From Treponema sp. (lineage in GTDB: Bacteria > Spirochaetota > Spirochaetia > Treponematales > Breznakiellaceae), in assembly GCA_031290325.1 (NCBI GenBank), contig JAITNU010000109.1, forward strand, positions 1 to 12,477: a stretch of DNA of 12,477 nucleotides. The letters are read 5' to 3'. The notes under the pieces were generated by a model. The model did not search any database. It was not told the DNA's origin and was given only the letters and a program-made list of their open reading frames with translations. Position numbers and translations under genes: made by a program. This document shows positions 1 to 7,195 of the stretch, piece by piece. The number at the start of each line of letters is the position of its first letter. Positions within the stretch are counted from its first letter, which is position 1.

Positions 1-528
1 CCCAACTACTCAATCAGAACGCTCTACTGGGAGTACCTCGAACAGCTCACCAGGGACTTGAACACCGATGTTGTTATTGACACCCGCGAAGAGCGCGCGG
101 CAATCAACGCCCTGGCAAAAGGCGATCCCGCACCCTACATCAAGCATATATGTGGGAACATTTTTAAACGCCTGTCCAACCGCGACTTAATCGGCTTTGA
201 TGAGAAGTACATCAAACTCATCCTGCTCAACGGCCTGTTCCGCAGTAATCTCTACGAACCAACGAGCGAAAAAGAAGTAGAAACAGGCTACATCGACATT
301 TTTTTGCAGCGAAGAATGCCTGATGTGCCCTGTGAGTGGGTATGGGAACTCAAGTATCTTAAGAAGGGGAACGTGACAAAGGAAACAGAAGCGACCACGT
401 TCACCGCGGCAAAGGAACAGCTTGAGCGCTACCGGCAGTCGGCTCTGCTCCGGGACCGCACCGACGTGAAGTACGCCGCGCTCCTCTTCACCGGCAAAGA
501 CCAGTACCGCATCGAAGTAGTCCCGTAG
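1..528 (+). CDS. PD-(D/E)XK nuclease superfamily protein (PDDEXK_9/DUF1703-like), 3' part
   Basis: The reading frame is open from the first base, so the gene is cut by the window edge; the TTG at 58 is an internal Leu codon, not a start. Translation begins PNYSIRTLYWEYL, which resembles the linker between the AAA-ATPase-like part and the C-terminal nuclease-like domain of the DUF1703/PDDEXK_9 family. In the visible 175 residues the nuclease fold signature is present: an Asp in GYIDIFLQR (codon 295-297) followed by E-L-K in EWVWELKYLKK (Glu codon 346-348, Lys codon 352-354), matching D...ExK. Full-length members usually carry an N-terminal P-loop ATPase-like domain, which would lie upstream. 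Family members are often multicopy in Treponema and Bacteroidetes and their biological role is unproven; defence or mobile-element roles are guesses. It faces hpf tail-to-tail with a 14-bp gap and no obvious terminator. Family is fairly sure, function is not. Confidence 0.8.
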   Translation, partial: PNYSIRTLYWEYLEQLTRDLNTDVVIDTREERAAINALAKGDPAPYIKHICGNIFKRLSNRDLIGFDEKYIKLILLNGLFRSNLYEPTSEKEVETGYIDIFLQRRMPDVPCEWVWELKYLKKGNVTKETEATTFTAAKEQLERYRQSALLRDRTDVKYAALLFTGKDQYRIEVVP

Positions 529-542
529 CTGTCCTTGAGAAT

Positions 543-836
543 CTACGCTCGTTTCTCGGTAGCCTTCTCCTTTTCCTTGCTGATTTTCGCGTCCAACTTA
601 TCGATGAGCTTATCAATCGCCGGATTCAGGTCAAAATCGGTTTCCTTCACATGAACCGACACGCCCCAGCGGAAGTTGACCGTTGCTTCCGCAGCATAGT
701 CCCTATCCTTGGTAAAGGTAACGAGAAGATCCACGATCATGTTTTCCGCATTATGAATCCGGTTGAGTTTACGATTGAGATACTCCCTGGTATCATCCTT
801 GAGGGTGAAATGCACCGCCTTAACATCAATATTCAT
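543..836 (-). CDS. hpf: Ribosome hibernation promoting factor, short form
   Basis: The 97-residue product is a short HPF/YfiA-family protein. It starts MNIDVKAVHFTLKDDTREYL and has the family pattern: an N-terminal beta strand, the helix YLNRKLNRI, the strand VDLLVTFTKDRDYAAEATVNF, and a second helix NPAIDKLIDKLDAKI followed by a charged Lys/Glu-rich tail. It lacks the C-terminal dimerisation domain of long HPF, so it resembles the gammaproteobacterial short form. Family members bind the 30S decoding region and inactivate ribosomes in stationary phase or stress. The start ATG (complement of 834-836) follows a strong Shine-Dalgarno, GGAGGT (complement of 841-846). It lies 27 bp downstream of rpoN on the same strand, the arrangement widely seen for rpoN-hpf, so the two are probably co-transcribed. 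The gene is complete and shows no anomaly. Confidence 0.93.
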   Translation of the reverse strand: MNIDVKAVHFTLKDDTREYLNRKLNRIHNAENMIVDLLVTFTKDRDYAAEATVNFRWGVSVHVKETDFDLNPAIDKLIDKLDAKISKEKEKATEKRA

Positions 837-863
837 AGCTACCTCCAGTAAAAGATGCCCGGT

Positions 864-2222
864 TCACCGGGCGTATGATGAACCCAGATCCAGTTCATTC
901 CGGTATTTGGCGACTGTACGCCGTGCCAGGGGGATCCCCCGCTTGGCAAGTAATCCGGCTATCTCCTGATCTGAAAAATGCCGATCCTCATCACCGATCA
1001 ATTCCCTGATAATCTCCTTGACCCCTTCTTTTGAATACCGGGACCCGCCAGAGCCGGCCCCGCTTATGGAATTGGAGAAAAAATGCCGCAGTTCGTACAC
1101 CCCCCACTCGGTTTGCAGGTATTTACCGTTGGCAGTCCGGGAAACCGTGGTTTCATGAACCCCCAATGCTCCGGCAATGTCCCCCAAGGTCAGAGGCGCC
1201 AGATACTGGGGACCGCGCTCGAAGAAAGGACGCTGACATTCCACCACTGCCCGGGACACCCTGAGCAGAGTATGGTTCCGCTGATTAATAGAATAGATAA
1301 ACCACCGGGCTTCTTTGATGTTTTCCCGCACAAAATCCCGGACTGGCTTATCCTGTTTATGTTTTGAATCATTACCCAGTTTCATAAAAAAAGGACTGAT
1401 CCCTAAAACCGGAATCTCCTCATCATTGAGAATAATGACCAGTTCCCCTGCTTTTTTGACGACCTGCACATCGGGAACCACGTACCGCGTCTCCCCGGAA
1501 GCAAAGCGCCGCCCTGGAAAGGGGGACAATTCCCTGATGCACTCAAAAATTTCCTCCACATCCGCAACCGTACAGTCAAGTTTTTTCGCCACCTCCGCGA
1601 ATTTTCCCCGTTCCAGCAACTCCAGGTAGGAGAGGGCCTTCACAATACCCACAGGAGGGTCCGGGAGCAGCTCACACTGCACCTGCAACGCTTCCCGGTA
1701 ATCTGCTGTAGCCGTTCCCACCGGGTCCAGGACCTGCACCTGGCGCAGGACTTTCCTGACCAGGTCCGGGGGCGTATCTTTTAAGAGTAGCGCCACTGGC
1801 TCCTTATGGAAACCATCTTCATTCAGATTCTGAATCACCAATTCAGAGAGCCGGCGGGTTGTGAGGTCTATGGGTTCCATCTGGAGCTGCCATAAGAGAT
1901 GATCCTGGAGGGTTTCCTTCCGGGAAAGGACCCCTTCAATAAATTTATGCTGTTCATCCGCGGCTTCATCACCACCTCTGCGGATAAACCCCGCATCAGA
2001 GCTTGTCTCAAAATAGGTATCCGTTTCCTTGAAAGGAAGGGCGTCCAGGGAAACCGTGGTATGATCCGTTACCACCTCCAGGGCAGGGTTCCGTTCAAGT
2101 TCCGCTTCAATGGTTTCCCGCAGGTCCGCTACAGGAAGCTCCATCAGTTTGATAGACTGATAGATCTGGGGGGTCATCTTTAGTCGCTGCTCCTGAATAA
2201 GGGAGGGACGCTGCAATTGCAC
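864..2222 (-). CDS. rpoN: RNA polymerase sigma-54 factor RpoN
   Basis: The 452-residue product directs core RNA polymerase to -24/-12 promoters and needs AAA+ enhancer-binding activators. Domains in order: region I, Gln/Leu-rich, residues 1-50 (RPSLIQEQRLKMTPQIYQSI); an acidic linker; the core-binding region, about 85-280; a helix-turn-helix, about 344-371 (LTLGDIAGALGVHETTVSRT); and the C-terminal RpoN box ARRTVAKYRN at 433-442, which contacts the -24 element. Length is near the usual 450-480. The start is GTG (complement of 2220-2222), preceded by AGGAG (complement of 2234-2238) at a slightly long spacing of 11. It heads a two-gene unit with hpf. No sigma-54-type promoter with correct GG-N10-GC spacing was found in the intergenic regions I read, so its targets probably lie elsewhere. 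Identification is secure because both the region I motif and the RpoN box are intact. Confidence 0.96.
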   Translation of the reverse strand: MQLQRPSLIQEQRLKMTPQIYQSIKLMELPVADLRETIEAELERNPALEVVTDHTTVSLDALPFKETDTYFETSSDAGFIRRGGDEAADEQHKFIEGVLSRKETLQDHLLWQLQMEPIDLTTRRLSELVIQNLNEDGFHKEPVALLLKDTPPDLVRKVLRQVQVLDPVGTATADYREALQVQCELLPDPPVGIVKALSYLELLERGKFAEVAKKLDCTVADVEEIFECIRELSPFPGRRFASGETRYVVPDVQVVKKAGELVIILNDEEIPVLGISPFFMKLGNDSKHKQDKPVRDFVRENIKEARWFIYSINQRNHTLLRVSRAVVECQRPFFERGPQYLAPLTLGDIAGALGVHETTVSRTANGKYLQTEWGVYELRHFFSNSISGAGSGGSRYSKEGVKEIIRELIGDEDRHFSDQEIAGLLAKRGIPLARRTVAKYRNELDLGSSYAR

Positions 2223-2258
2223 GGCTCAAACTTCTCCTGATTGACACTACTATTATCT

Positions 2259-2286
2259 ATCTTAATACCGAAAATCGCTTTGTCAA
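2259..2286 (-). promoter_or_regulatory. Predicted sigma-70-type promoter for rpoN-hpf
   Basis: On the minus strand a perfect -35 box TTGACA (complement of 2281-2286) is followed after 16 bp by TAAGAT (complement of 2259-2264), a 4/6 match to the -10 consensus. Transcription would start near 2252, giving a leader of about 30 nt before the GTG of rpoN that includes its AGGAG. This is a consensus match only; the -10 box is the weak part. Confidence 0.5.
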
Positions 2287-2335
2287 GGGAAGCTTTTAAA
2301 TCCCAGGATAAACGTATATGATTATAATTACATTA

Positions 2336-2349
2336 TTGCCTTCAGGCAA
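2336..2349. promoter_or_regulatory. 14-bp perfect palindrome, putative operator upstream of the chemoreceptor gene
   Basis: TTGCCT-TC-AGGCAA is a perfect inverted repeat of two 6-bp arms around a 2-bp centre. It ends 9 bp before the -35 box of the chemoreceptor promoter and is centred about 51 bp upstream of the expected transcription start, where an activator or repressor dimer could act. It also lies about 50 bp behind the rpoN -35 box, so it could serve either gene. There is no T-run after it, so a terminator is unlikely. The regulator is unknown. Confidence 0.4.
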
Positions 2350-2358
2350 GGAATTTTA

Positions 2359-2387
2359 TTGACTTTCTTAGATTGAGTCATTATAAT
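2359..2387 (+). promoter_or_regulatory. Strong predicted sigma-70 promoter for the chemoreceptor gene
   Basis: TTGACT (2359-2364, 5/6 match) and TATAAT (2382-2387, perfect) are separated by exactly 17 bp. Transcription would start near 2394, seven bases past the -10 box. This puts the TTG at 2373 inside the promoter spacer, so it cannot be the translation start of this transcript. The pattern is not the TAAA-N15-GCCGATAA type expected for flagellar sigma-28. Confidence 0.7.
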
Positions 2388-2398
2388 GATTTATTGCT

Positions 2399-2403
2399 AG
2401 GAG
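2399..2403 (+). promoter_or_regulatory. Ribosome binding site deciding the chemoreceptor start
   Basis: AGGAG sits 11 nt before the ATG at 2415 and just inside the predicted transcript. No Shine-Dalgarno precedes the alternative TTG at 2373. Confidence 0.6.
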
Positions 2404-2414
2404 TATTTCATAGT

Positions 2415-4577
2415 ATGAAACTAAAATTCAGATTAACCCTCATCAACACAGCGGTTACGATAGCGCTTATTGGTATTATAGTCACTGTATTAATACATCG
2501 GGCAAATATTATGGAACGGGAAGCGGCGATGGAAAATATGGTGAACCTCACCGGCGTTACCGCCAAGGATATCCAATCCCGATATCAAACCTATATGGAT
2601 ATTGCCAAAACCATCTCGTACATCTTCAATAGTTACGATTTGGTTGATGAACATATCCGGCGTACCCGGTATAATGAAACTCTGGCCGGGGTCATCAGCT
2701 CAAATCCCAGTTTTGTGAGTATCTATACCCTCTGGAAGCCCAATGCCATTGATGGCAGAGATACTGACTATGCCAATACCGAGGGTACGGACTCAAATGG
2801 TCAATATATATCCTGTTATACCCGTGAATCAGGCAGGCTGGAACTCACGGCTTATCGGGACTATCAGTCCATCCTGGCCACCCTTTCTACCAACGATACC
2901 ATTTCTAATCCGGTTTCCCGGATCATTAATGGACAGGAGACCTTTATTATTGATATCCGGGTTCCCATTGTGTCAAAACTCTCGGTGGTTGGTCTCGTAG
3001 GTATTACCGTTGATATTGCCTTCTTGCAGTCCATTGTTCAGGGTCTGACCCCCTATGGAAGCGGACACGCGGCAGTGTATGCCAATGACGGCACCATAGC
3101 CGCTCACTATGACCGGGAGATACGGGGTACCCATTTCCAGCAATCCTCCATGAAAGCCCTCAGTCAGGAGGGGGTTAATACGATACTGGATTCCATAAAA
3201 ACGGGAATCCCTGCTACCATCATATCAAATGGTTCAATACTGGTGAGTTACCCATATAATGTCGGTTCCGCCACTACGGCGTGGACGGTCATTACCCTGG
3301 CGCCCTTGAATACGGTCCTGGCGTCGGTCTCGATCCTCACCCGTTTTGCCATAGGGTTTGTCCTGGCAGGGGGTATTGTCGCGGCTATCATCATCTTCCT
3401 GACCTCCAGTTCTCTGTCCAAACGTATCCTCCTGGTGGGGGACCGGATGAAAGATATTTCCGAGGGGGAAGGGGACCTTACCGAGCGGCTGGTCATCCGC
3501 GCCAATGATGAAATCGGCCGTATGGGCGGGTATTTCAATCAAACGCTGGATAAAATAAGAAACCTGGTGGTACTCATCAAAAAACAATCGGGAAATCTTG
3601 CCACTATTGGGGACGAATTAACCTCCAATATGACGGAGACCACCGCATCGGTTAATGAAATCGCCGCCACTATTCAGAGCATCAAGAGCCAGGTGGGTAA
3701 TCAGTCCGAGAGTGTGTCTGAGAATAACACGACCATGCGGGATATGACCGCCGCTATCGAACAGCTTACCAAACAGATTGAAACCCAATCGGCACATGTC
3801 AGTCAGGCATCATCGGCTATTGAGGAGATGCTTGCCAATATTGCCTCGGTAACGGAGACCCTGGTCAAGAATGATGTGAATGTTAAGCGCCTGTCCCAGG
3901 CATCGGAGGTTGGCCGTACCGGGTTGCAAGAGGTGGCGACGGATATCCAGGAGATTGCCAAAGAATCGGAAGGGCTTATTGAAATCACCGAGGTGATGGA
4001 GAACATCGCCGGTCAAACGAACCTCCTCTCCATGAACGCCGCCATTGAAGCGGCCCATGCAGGAGAATCGGGAAAGGGGTTTGCGGTGGTGGCTGATGAA
4101 ATCAGGAAGCTGGCGGAATCTTCCGGGGAGCAGTCAAAGACGATTGCGGCAGTACTCAAGAAGATAAAGGAATCTATTGACAGAATATCGAAGTCAACGG
4201 ATATGGTCATCGACCGGTTTGAAGCGATTGACCGGAACATAAAAACCGTTTCTGAACAGGAAGAGAATGTACGCAGCTCTATGGAGGAACAGGGAACCGG
4301 AAGCCAGCATATTCTTGAGTCCATCAGTACCCTCAACGATATTACCCAAATCATAAAGAACGGGTCCATTCAGATGCGTACCGGGAGCCGGAAGATTATT
4401 GAGGAGAGTAAGCATCTTGAGGCGGTGACCCTGGAGATCTCCAACGGGACGAATGAAATTGCCCAGGGAGCTGAGGAGATCAATACGGCGATAAACCATG
4501 TCAGCGGCATCACCAATGAAAATAAACGTTCGATAGATGTCCTCATCAGTGAAATTTCCATGTTCAAGGTAGATTAG
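2415..4577 (+). CDS. Methyl-accepting chemotaxis protein with dCache-like sensor, HAMP and signalling domains
   Basis: This 720-residue inner-membrane chemoreceptor senses a ligand outside the membrane and controls the CheA kinase inside. Counting from the ATG at 2415: transmembrane helix 1 at about 7-27 (TLINTAVTIALIGIIVTVLI); a periplasmic region of about 280 residues with dCache-like features (WKPNAIDGRDTDYA, GLVGITVDIAFLQSIV, AVYANDGTIAAHYD); transmembrane helix 2 at about 309-334 (FAIGFVLAGGIVAAIIIFL); HAMP to about 385; then a long coiled coil with the hairpin-tip signature ENIAGQTNLLSMNAAIEAAH near 528-548. I do not see the RxWY motif of the amino-acid-binding dCache class, so the ligand is open. 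The C-terminus (SEISMFKVD) has no NWETF-like CheR/CheB tether. The frame extends 14 codons upstream to a TTG, but that TTG lies inside the promoter. Base composition is visibly more AT-rich than in the neighbours. It appears monocistronic and converges on the RNase gene with a 14-bp gap. Confidence 0.92.
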   Translation: MKLKFRLTLINTAVTIALIGIIVTVLIHRANIMEREAAMENMVNLTGVTAKDIQSRYQTYMDIAKTISYIFNSYDLVDEHIRRTRYNETLAGVISSNPSFVSIYTLWKPNAIDGRDTDYANTEGTDSNGQYISCYTRESGRLELTAYRDYQSILATLSTNDTISNPVSRIINGQETFIIDIRVPIVSKLSVVGLVGITVDIAFLQSIVQGLTPYGSGHAAVYANDGTIAAHYDREIRGTHFQQSSMKALSQEGVNTILDSIKTGIPATIISNGSILVSYPYNVGSATTAWTVITLAPLNTVLASVSILTRFAIGFVLAGGIVAAIIIFLTSSSLSKRILLVGDRMKDISEGEGDLTERLVIRANDEIGRMGGYFNQTLDKIRNLVVLIKKQSGNLATIGDELTSNMTETTASVNEIAATIQSIKSQVGNQSESVSENNTTMRDMTAAIEQLTKQIETQSAHVSQASSAIEEMLANIASVTETLVKNDVNVKRLSQASEVGRTGLQEVATDIQEIAKESEGLIEITEVMENIAGQTNLLSMNAAIEAAHAGESGKGFAVVADEIRKLAESSGEQSKTIAAVLKKIKESIDRISKSTDMVIDRFEAIDRNIKTVSEQEENVRSSMEEQGTGSQHILESISTLNDITQIIKNGSIQMRTGSRKIIEESKHLEAVTLEISNGTNEIAQGAEEINTAINHVSGITNENKRSIDVLISEISMFKVD

Positions 4578-4591
4578 TCCTGGTTTTCCCC

Positions 4592-6421
4592 TCATCGGAT
4601 GATGAAGATCGCCTCCCCTTCGTTTATTTTTACCGACGAAAGGGTAAGGATGAGCGGCTCGTTTGGTTCATGGGTTTCTTTCATTCCAACCTGGGTTTCC
4701 AGCCCCAAGGCGGGGATCATCACCACCGCCCGGCCTCCCCGCTTTTCCATGACAATCCCCTCCCATTCGGAGCCTTTTTTGTCCGCCAGGTACACTGCGG
4801 TCCAGTGGGCGCGGGAGGCCCGTTCCGCCTGTACCACCGTGGAGGCGGCAGCTTCTCCGGCGGCCAGTCTGAGGAGGACCTCATCTTCCCCCAAGGGGGT
4901 CTCACCCCGCAAAAAAGCACGGATCTGTTGATGGGCAAGGAGATCGGTATAACGGCGCAGGGGGCTGGTAACTTGGGTATACTGGTCAAGCCCAAGGCCC
5001 CAGTGCAGTCCCGGCTTGGCCGAGAGACTCCGGGGACGCATACAGCGGCGGAGCTGGTAGGATCCGGCCATACCGGGGAGGGGTAGCGCAGGACGGTCCC
5101 CCACTTCCTGTCCCACGTAGGGGAAGGGAAGGCGGCGCTGTAAGGCCCACCGGGCAGCGCCTTCCCCGGCGAGGAGCATACATTCCCTCACCATATCCGC
5201 AGACTTATAGACGTTTATCGGTTCTATTGCTACCTGGTCCCCTGAAACCAGGATATGCACCTCCGGCAGCTCGATAAATACCGCCCCGGCAGCTCGGCGG
5301 CGGGCTTCGTTGCGTTCGGCCAAGGCAAAGAGGGCGCGGAGCGCTGCGGCGATACCATTCCCTGGCTGGGCGGTGTCGGCCTGAGCGTAGGTGAGGCGGG
5401 TAACTGTGACCCAGGAACGGACAATTTCGGTGTCTGCAATAGAGCCGTCCTCATTAAGAACCATCTTGAAGGAAAGGGCCGGGGACCGCTCTGAAAGGCC
5501 CAGGGCATAGGAGGGGAGGGCCTCTTCTGCGAGCATCCGGGAAGGCCCTTCGGGGAGGTAGAGGGTGGCGCCCCTGCCACGGGCCTCGAGGTCTGCGGGA
5601 CTCCCAGGGAGTACTGACACCGCAGGATCCGCCACATGCACATAGAGGCAGGAACCTTCCACTGAAACCGCATCATCAGGGTCATCACTCCAGGCATTGT
5701 CAATGGCAAAGGACTTAAGCCCGGTGAGGTCAATGCGCTCCTCATCCGGGGGCGGGAACCCGGGGGCACATTTCGCGGAAATGGGGGAAAGGCCGAATCG
5801 TGCGGGATGGGGATTAATCTGGGGGGTCCAGAATCCGGTACTCAGGAGGAGTTTGTGGGCTTCTTCCGGGCTTTCCGTCCGGTCTAAGTCCTTGAGGGTA
5901 CGGCTTTTACTGGTCTTACCATAGGCCAGGGCTTCCACATCCTGGAGAAAGCGTCCATCATCAGGCAATTGCAGGGTTCCGGTTCTGAGGCGTTCCAGAA
6001 AGGCGTCCCGTGCCAGAGCATCCCGGTACTTTTCAGCCCGCTTCTGGGTTTCCGCCTCTACTTCATCAGGGGGCCGGCATGTGACGGTATGCACATCCCC
6101 GGTAAAATATAAGCCATCCCTGAGGAGCAGGTACGCGGCCCAGGCGGTTTTTGTCGTATATTCGCCGTACACCAAGTCTGCAAGTTCTCTCAAGGGCACG
6201 GAGCTTCCTGCCAAAAGTTCCCACGTAACCCGGACATCGGCGTCCGGGATATCCTGTTCCAGGCCCGCAAGGGTACACGGCCCGGCATGGAGCAATACAA
6301 TATCCTTTTCCCGGACCCGGAGCTGTTCACCCCCGAGAACGGATATATCCAGTTTTTCCCCCACTGCGCTCACCAGGGCGGGACGGTTTTTATACACCAC
6401 GAGACTCTTTTCCGGTATCAT
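4592..6421 (-). CDS. RNase II-family (RNB domain) 3'-5' exoribonuclease
   Basis: The 609-residue protein should degrade single-stranded RNA processively from the 3' end. The RNB domain spans about 229-540. Its catalytic acidic cluster is intact in AIDNAWSDDPDDAV: D241, D247, D249 and D250 match the D-x5-D-x-D-D spacing of E. coli RNase II (D201, D207, D209, D210). The later motif TSPLRRYTDLLAHQQI (485-500) supplies the conserved arginines near the active site. A degenerate S1-like domain follows at about 551-609. The N-terminus differs from E. coli RNase II/RNase R: a small beta-rich segment (1-48) and a winged-helix-like stretch (72-112, VPLRELADLVYGEYTTKTAW) replace the cold-shock domains, as in the shorter cyanobacterial/Deinococcus-type enzymes. 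The ATG (complement of 6419-6421) has no clear Shine-Dalgarno, but MIPEKSLVVYKNRPAL looks like a true family N-terminus. It is transcribed divergently from grpE. The exact subtype is uncertain. Confidence 0.88.
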   Translation of the reverse strand: MIPEKSLVVYKNRPALVSAVGEKLDISVLGGEQLRVREKDIVLLHAGPCTLAGLEQDIPDADVRVTWELLAGSSVPLRELADLVYGEYTTKTAWAAYLLLRDGLYFTGDVHTVTCRPPDEVEAETQKRAEKYRDALARDAFLERLRTGTLQLPDDGRFLQDVEALAYGKTSKSRTLKDLDRTESPEEAHKLLLSTGFWTPQINPHPARFGLSPISAKCAPGFPPPDEERIDLTGLKSFAIDNAWSDDPDDAVSVEGSCLYVHVADPAVSVLPGSPADLEARGRGATLYLPEGPSRMLAEEALPSYALGLSERSPALSFKMVLNEDGSIADTEIVRSWVTVTRLTYAQADTAQPGNGIAAALRALFALAERNEARRRAAGAVFIELPEVHILVSGDQVAIEPINVYKSADMVRECMLLAGEGAARWALQRRLPFPYVGQEVGDRPALPLPGMAGSYQLRRCMRPRSLSAKPGLHWGLGLDQYTQVTSPLRRYTDLLAHQQIRAFLRGETPLGEDEVLLRLAAGEAAASTVVQAERASRAHWTAVYLADKKGSEWEGIVMEKRGGRAVVMIPALGLETQVGMKETHEPNEPLILTLSSVKINEGEAIFIIR

Positions 6422-6507
6422 GGGATAAGTCTAGCATAGAACAGGGCTTTAGCCTATGGTTTTATGGTCTGAAAATACTCCCCTGCTTTTCCTATTCCAA
6501 ATTTTTC

Positions 6508-6537
6508 TTGACCTTTAATGGTTTGGTTAAGTATGTT
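6508..6537 (+). promoter_or_regulatory. Predicted sigma-70-type promoter for grpE
   Basis: TTGACC (6508-6513, 5/6) and TATGTT (6532-6537, 4/6) are separated by 18 bp, with an expected start near 6544 and a leader of about 50 nt. The -10 box overlaps the left arm of the palindrome at 6536-6548. I found no CIRCE element (TTAGCACTC-N9-GAGTGCTAA) or -35/-10 pair of the sigma-32 type here. Confidence 0.5.
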
Positions 6538-6548
6538 CTTAGTAAGAA
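6536..6548. promoter_or_regulatory. 13-bp palindrome at the grpE transcription start, putative operator
   Basis: TTCTTA-G-TAAGAA is a perfect inverted repeat around one base. It overlaps the end of the predicted -10 box and the expected start site, where a bound protein would block transcription. Its core TTAGTAAGA (6539-6547) recurs before dnaK at 7294-7302. A one-base centre makes a DNA operator more plausible than an RNA hairpin. Without homologues the role is an inference. Confidence 0.4.
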
Positions 6549-6595
6549 TCCAAAAATATTACCGGAATTTATGAAAAAAGGTGTAGGAAGTTTTC

Positions 6596-7195
6596 ATGTC
6601 AAAGAATAATGTTCAGAATGGCGAAGGGGTGAACGAGACGCTTTGCCCTGAGGAATCGGTTGGCGGAGGGGAGGAGGCTGGTTCCGGGGATCCTGGAACC
6701 CAGAGCGAAGATCCCTGCGGGCAGGAGCTGGAAGAGAAGGTGGCGGACCTGGAAGCCCGGCTTGCGGAGCTTAATGATCAGTACCTCAGAAAGGCGGCGG
6801 AATTTGAGAATTTTCGCAAGCGTATGAACCGGGAGAAACAGGAGGCCATCGACTTTGCGAATCAGAGTCTGCTCCTTGATCTGATTCAAACCATGGATGA
6901 TTTTGAACGGGCAATAAAATCCGCTGATACCTCCAAAGATTTTAGCGGTTTTTATGAGGGCGTTACCATGATAGAAAAGCGGCTGAGTTCTCAATTGGAA
7001 AACAAGTGGGGGCTGAAACACTTTGATTCCGCAGGGGAGCCTTTTGATCCCAACCGGCATAAGGCGCTTATGATGGAGAAGTCCGCGGATATTACCGAAC
7101 CAGTGGTGCGGGAGGATCTGCTTAAGGGCTATACCTTAAAGGATCGGGTCATCAGAACCGCCACGGTGACGGTATTGATGCCCGAATCAGAATAA
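6596..7195 (+). CDS. grpE: Nucleotide exchange factor GrpE
   Basis: The 199-residue cytoplasmic GrpE dimer releases ADP from DnaK and so drives the Hsp70 cycle. Residues 1-45 form a poorly conserved acidic, Gly-rich tail. About 46-100 form the long helix (LEEKVADLEARLAELNDQYL, then RKAAEFENFRKRMNREKQEA). The C-terminal beta domain at about 145-199 carries the signature: NRHKALMMEK...VREDLLKGYTLKDRVIRTATVTVL, close to the family pattern H-x-A...GY-x(3)-D-x-V-x-R-x-A-x-V-x-V. The ATG follows AGGAAG (6585-6590) at a spacing of 5. It is the first gene of the grpE-dnaK-dnaJ cluster; hrcA, often the first gene in other bacteria, is not present upstream. The product is complete and of ordinary length. 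Confidence 0.96.
   Translation: MSKNNVQNGEGVNETLCPEESVGGGEEAGSGDPGTQSEDPCGQELEEKVADLEARLAELNDQYLRKAAEFENFRKRMNREKQEAIDFANQSLLLDLIQTMDDFERAIKSADTSKDFSGFYEGVTMIEKRLSSQLENKWGLKHFDSAGEPFDPNRHKALMMEKSADITEPVVREDLLKGYTLKDRVIRTATVTVLMPESE

Noticed and set aside
4592..4605. TCATC-GGAT-GATGA hairpin between the chemoreceptor and RNase genes as a bidirectional terminator
   Set aside because: The stem is only 5 bp and AT-rich, no T-run follows on either strand, and it lies mostly in the last codons of the RNase gene.
5230..5769. A 179-codon minus-strand frame inside the RNase gene, and similar frames inside rpoN, the chemoreceptor gene and murB
   Set aside because: They are shadow frames in GC-rich coding DNA with Pro/Arg/Ser-rich products, no ribosome binding sites and no recognisable domains.
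6571..6609. A 12-codon mini-frame (MKKGVGSFHVKE) overlapping the grpE start
   Set aside because: It has only a very weak ribosome binding site, and the AGGAAG inside it serves the grpE ATG. Short frames of this size are common by chance.
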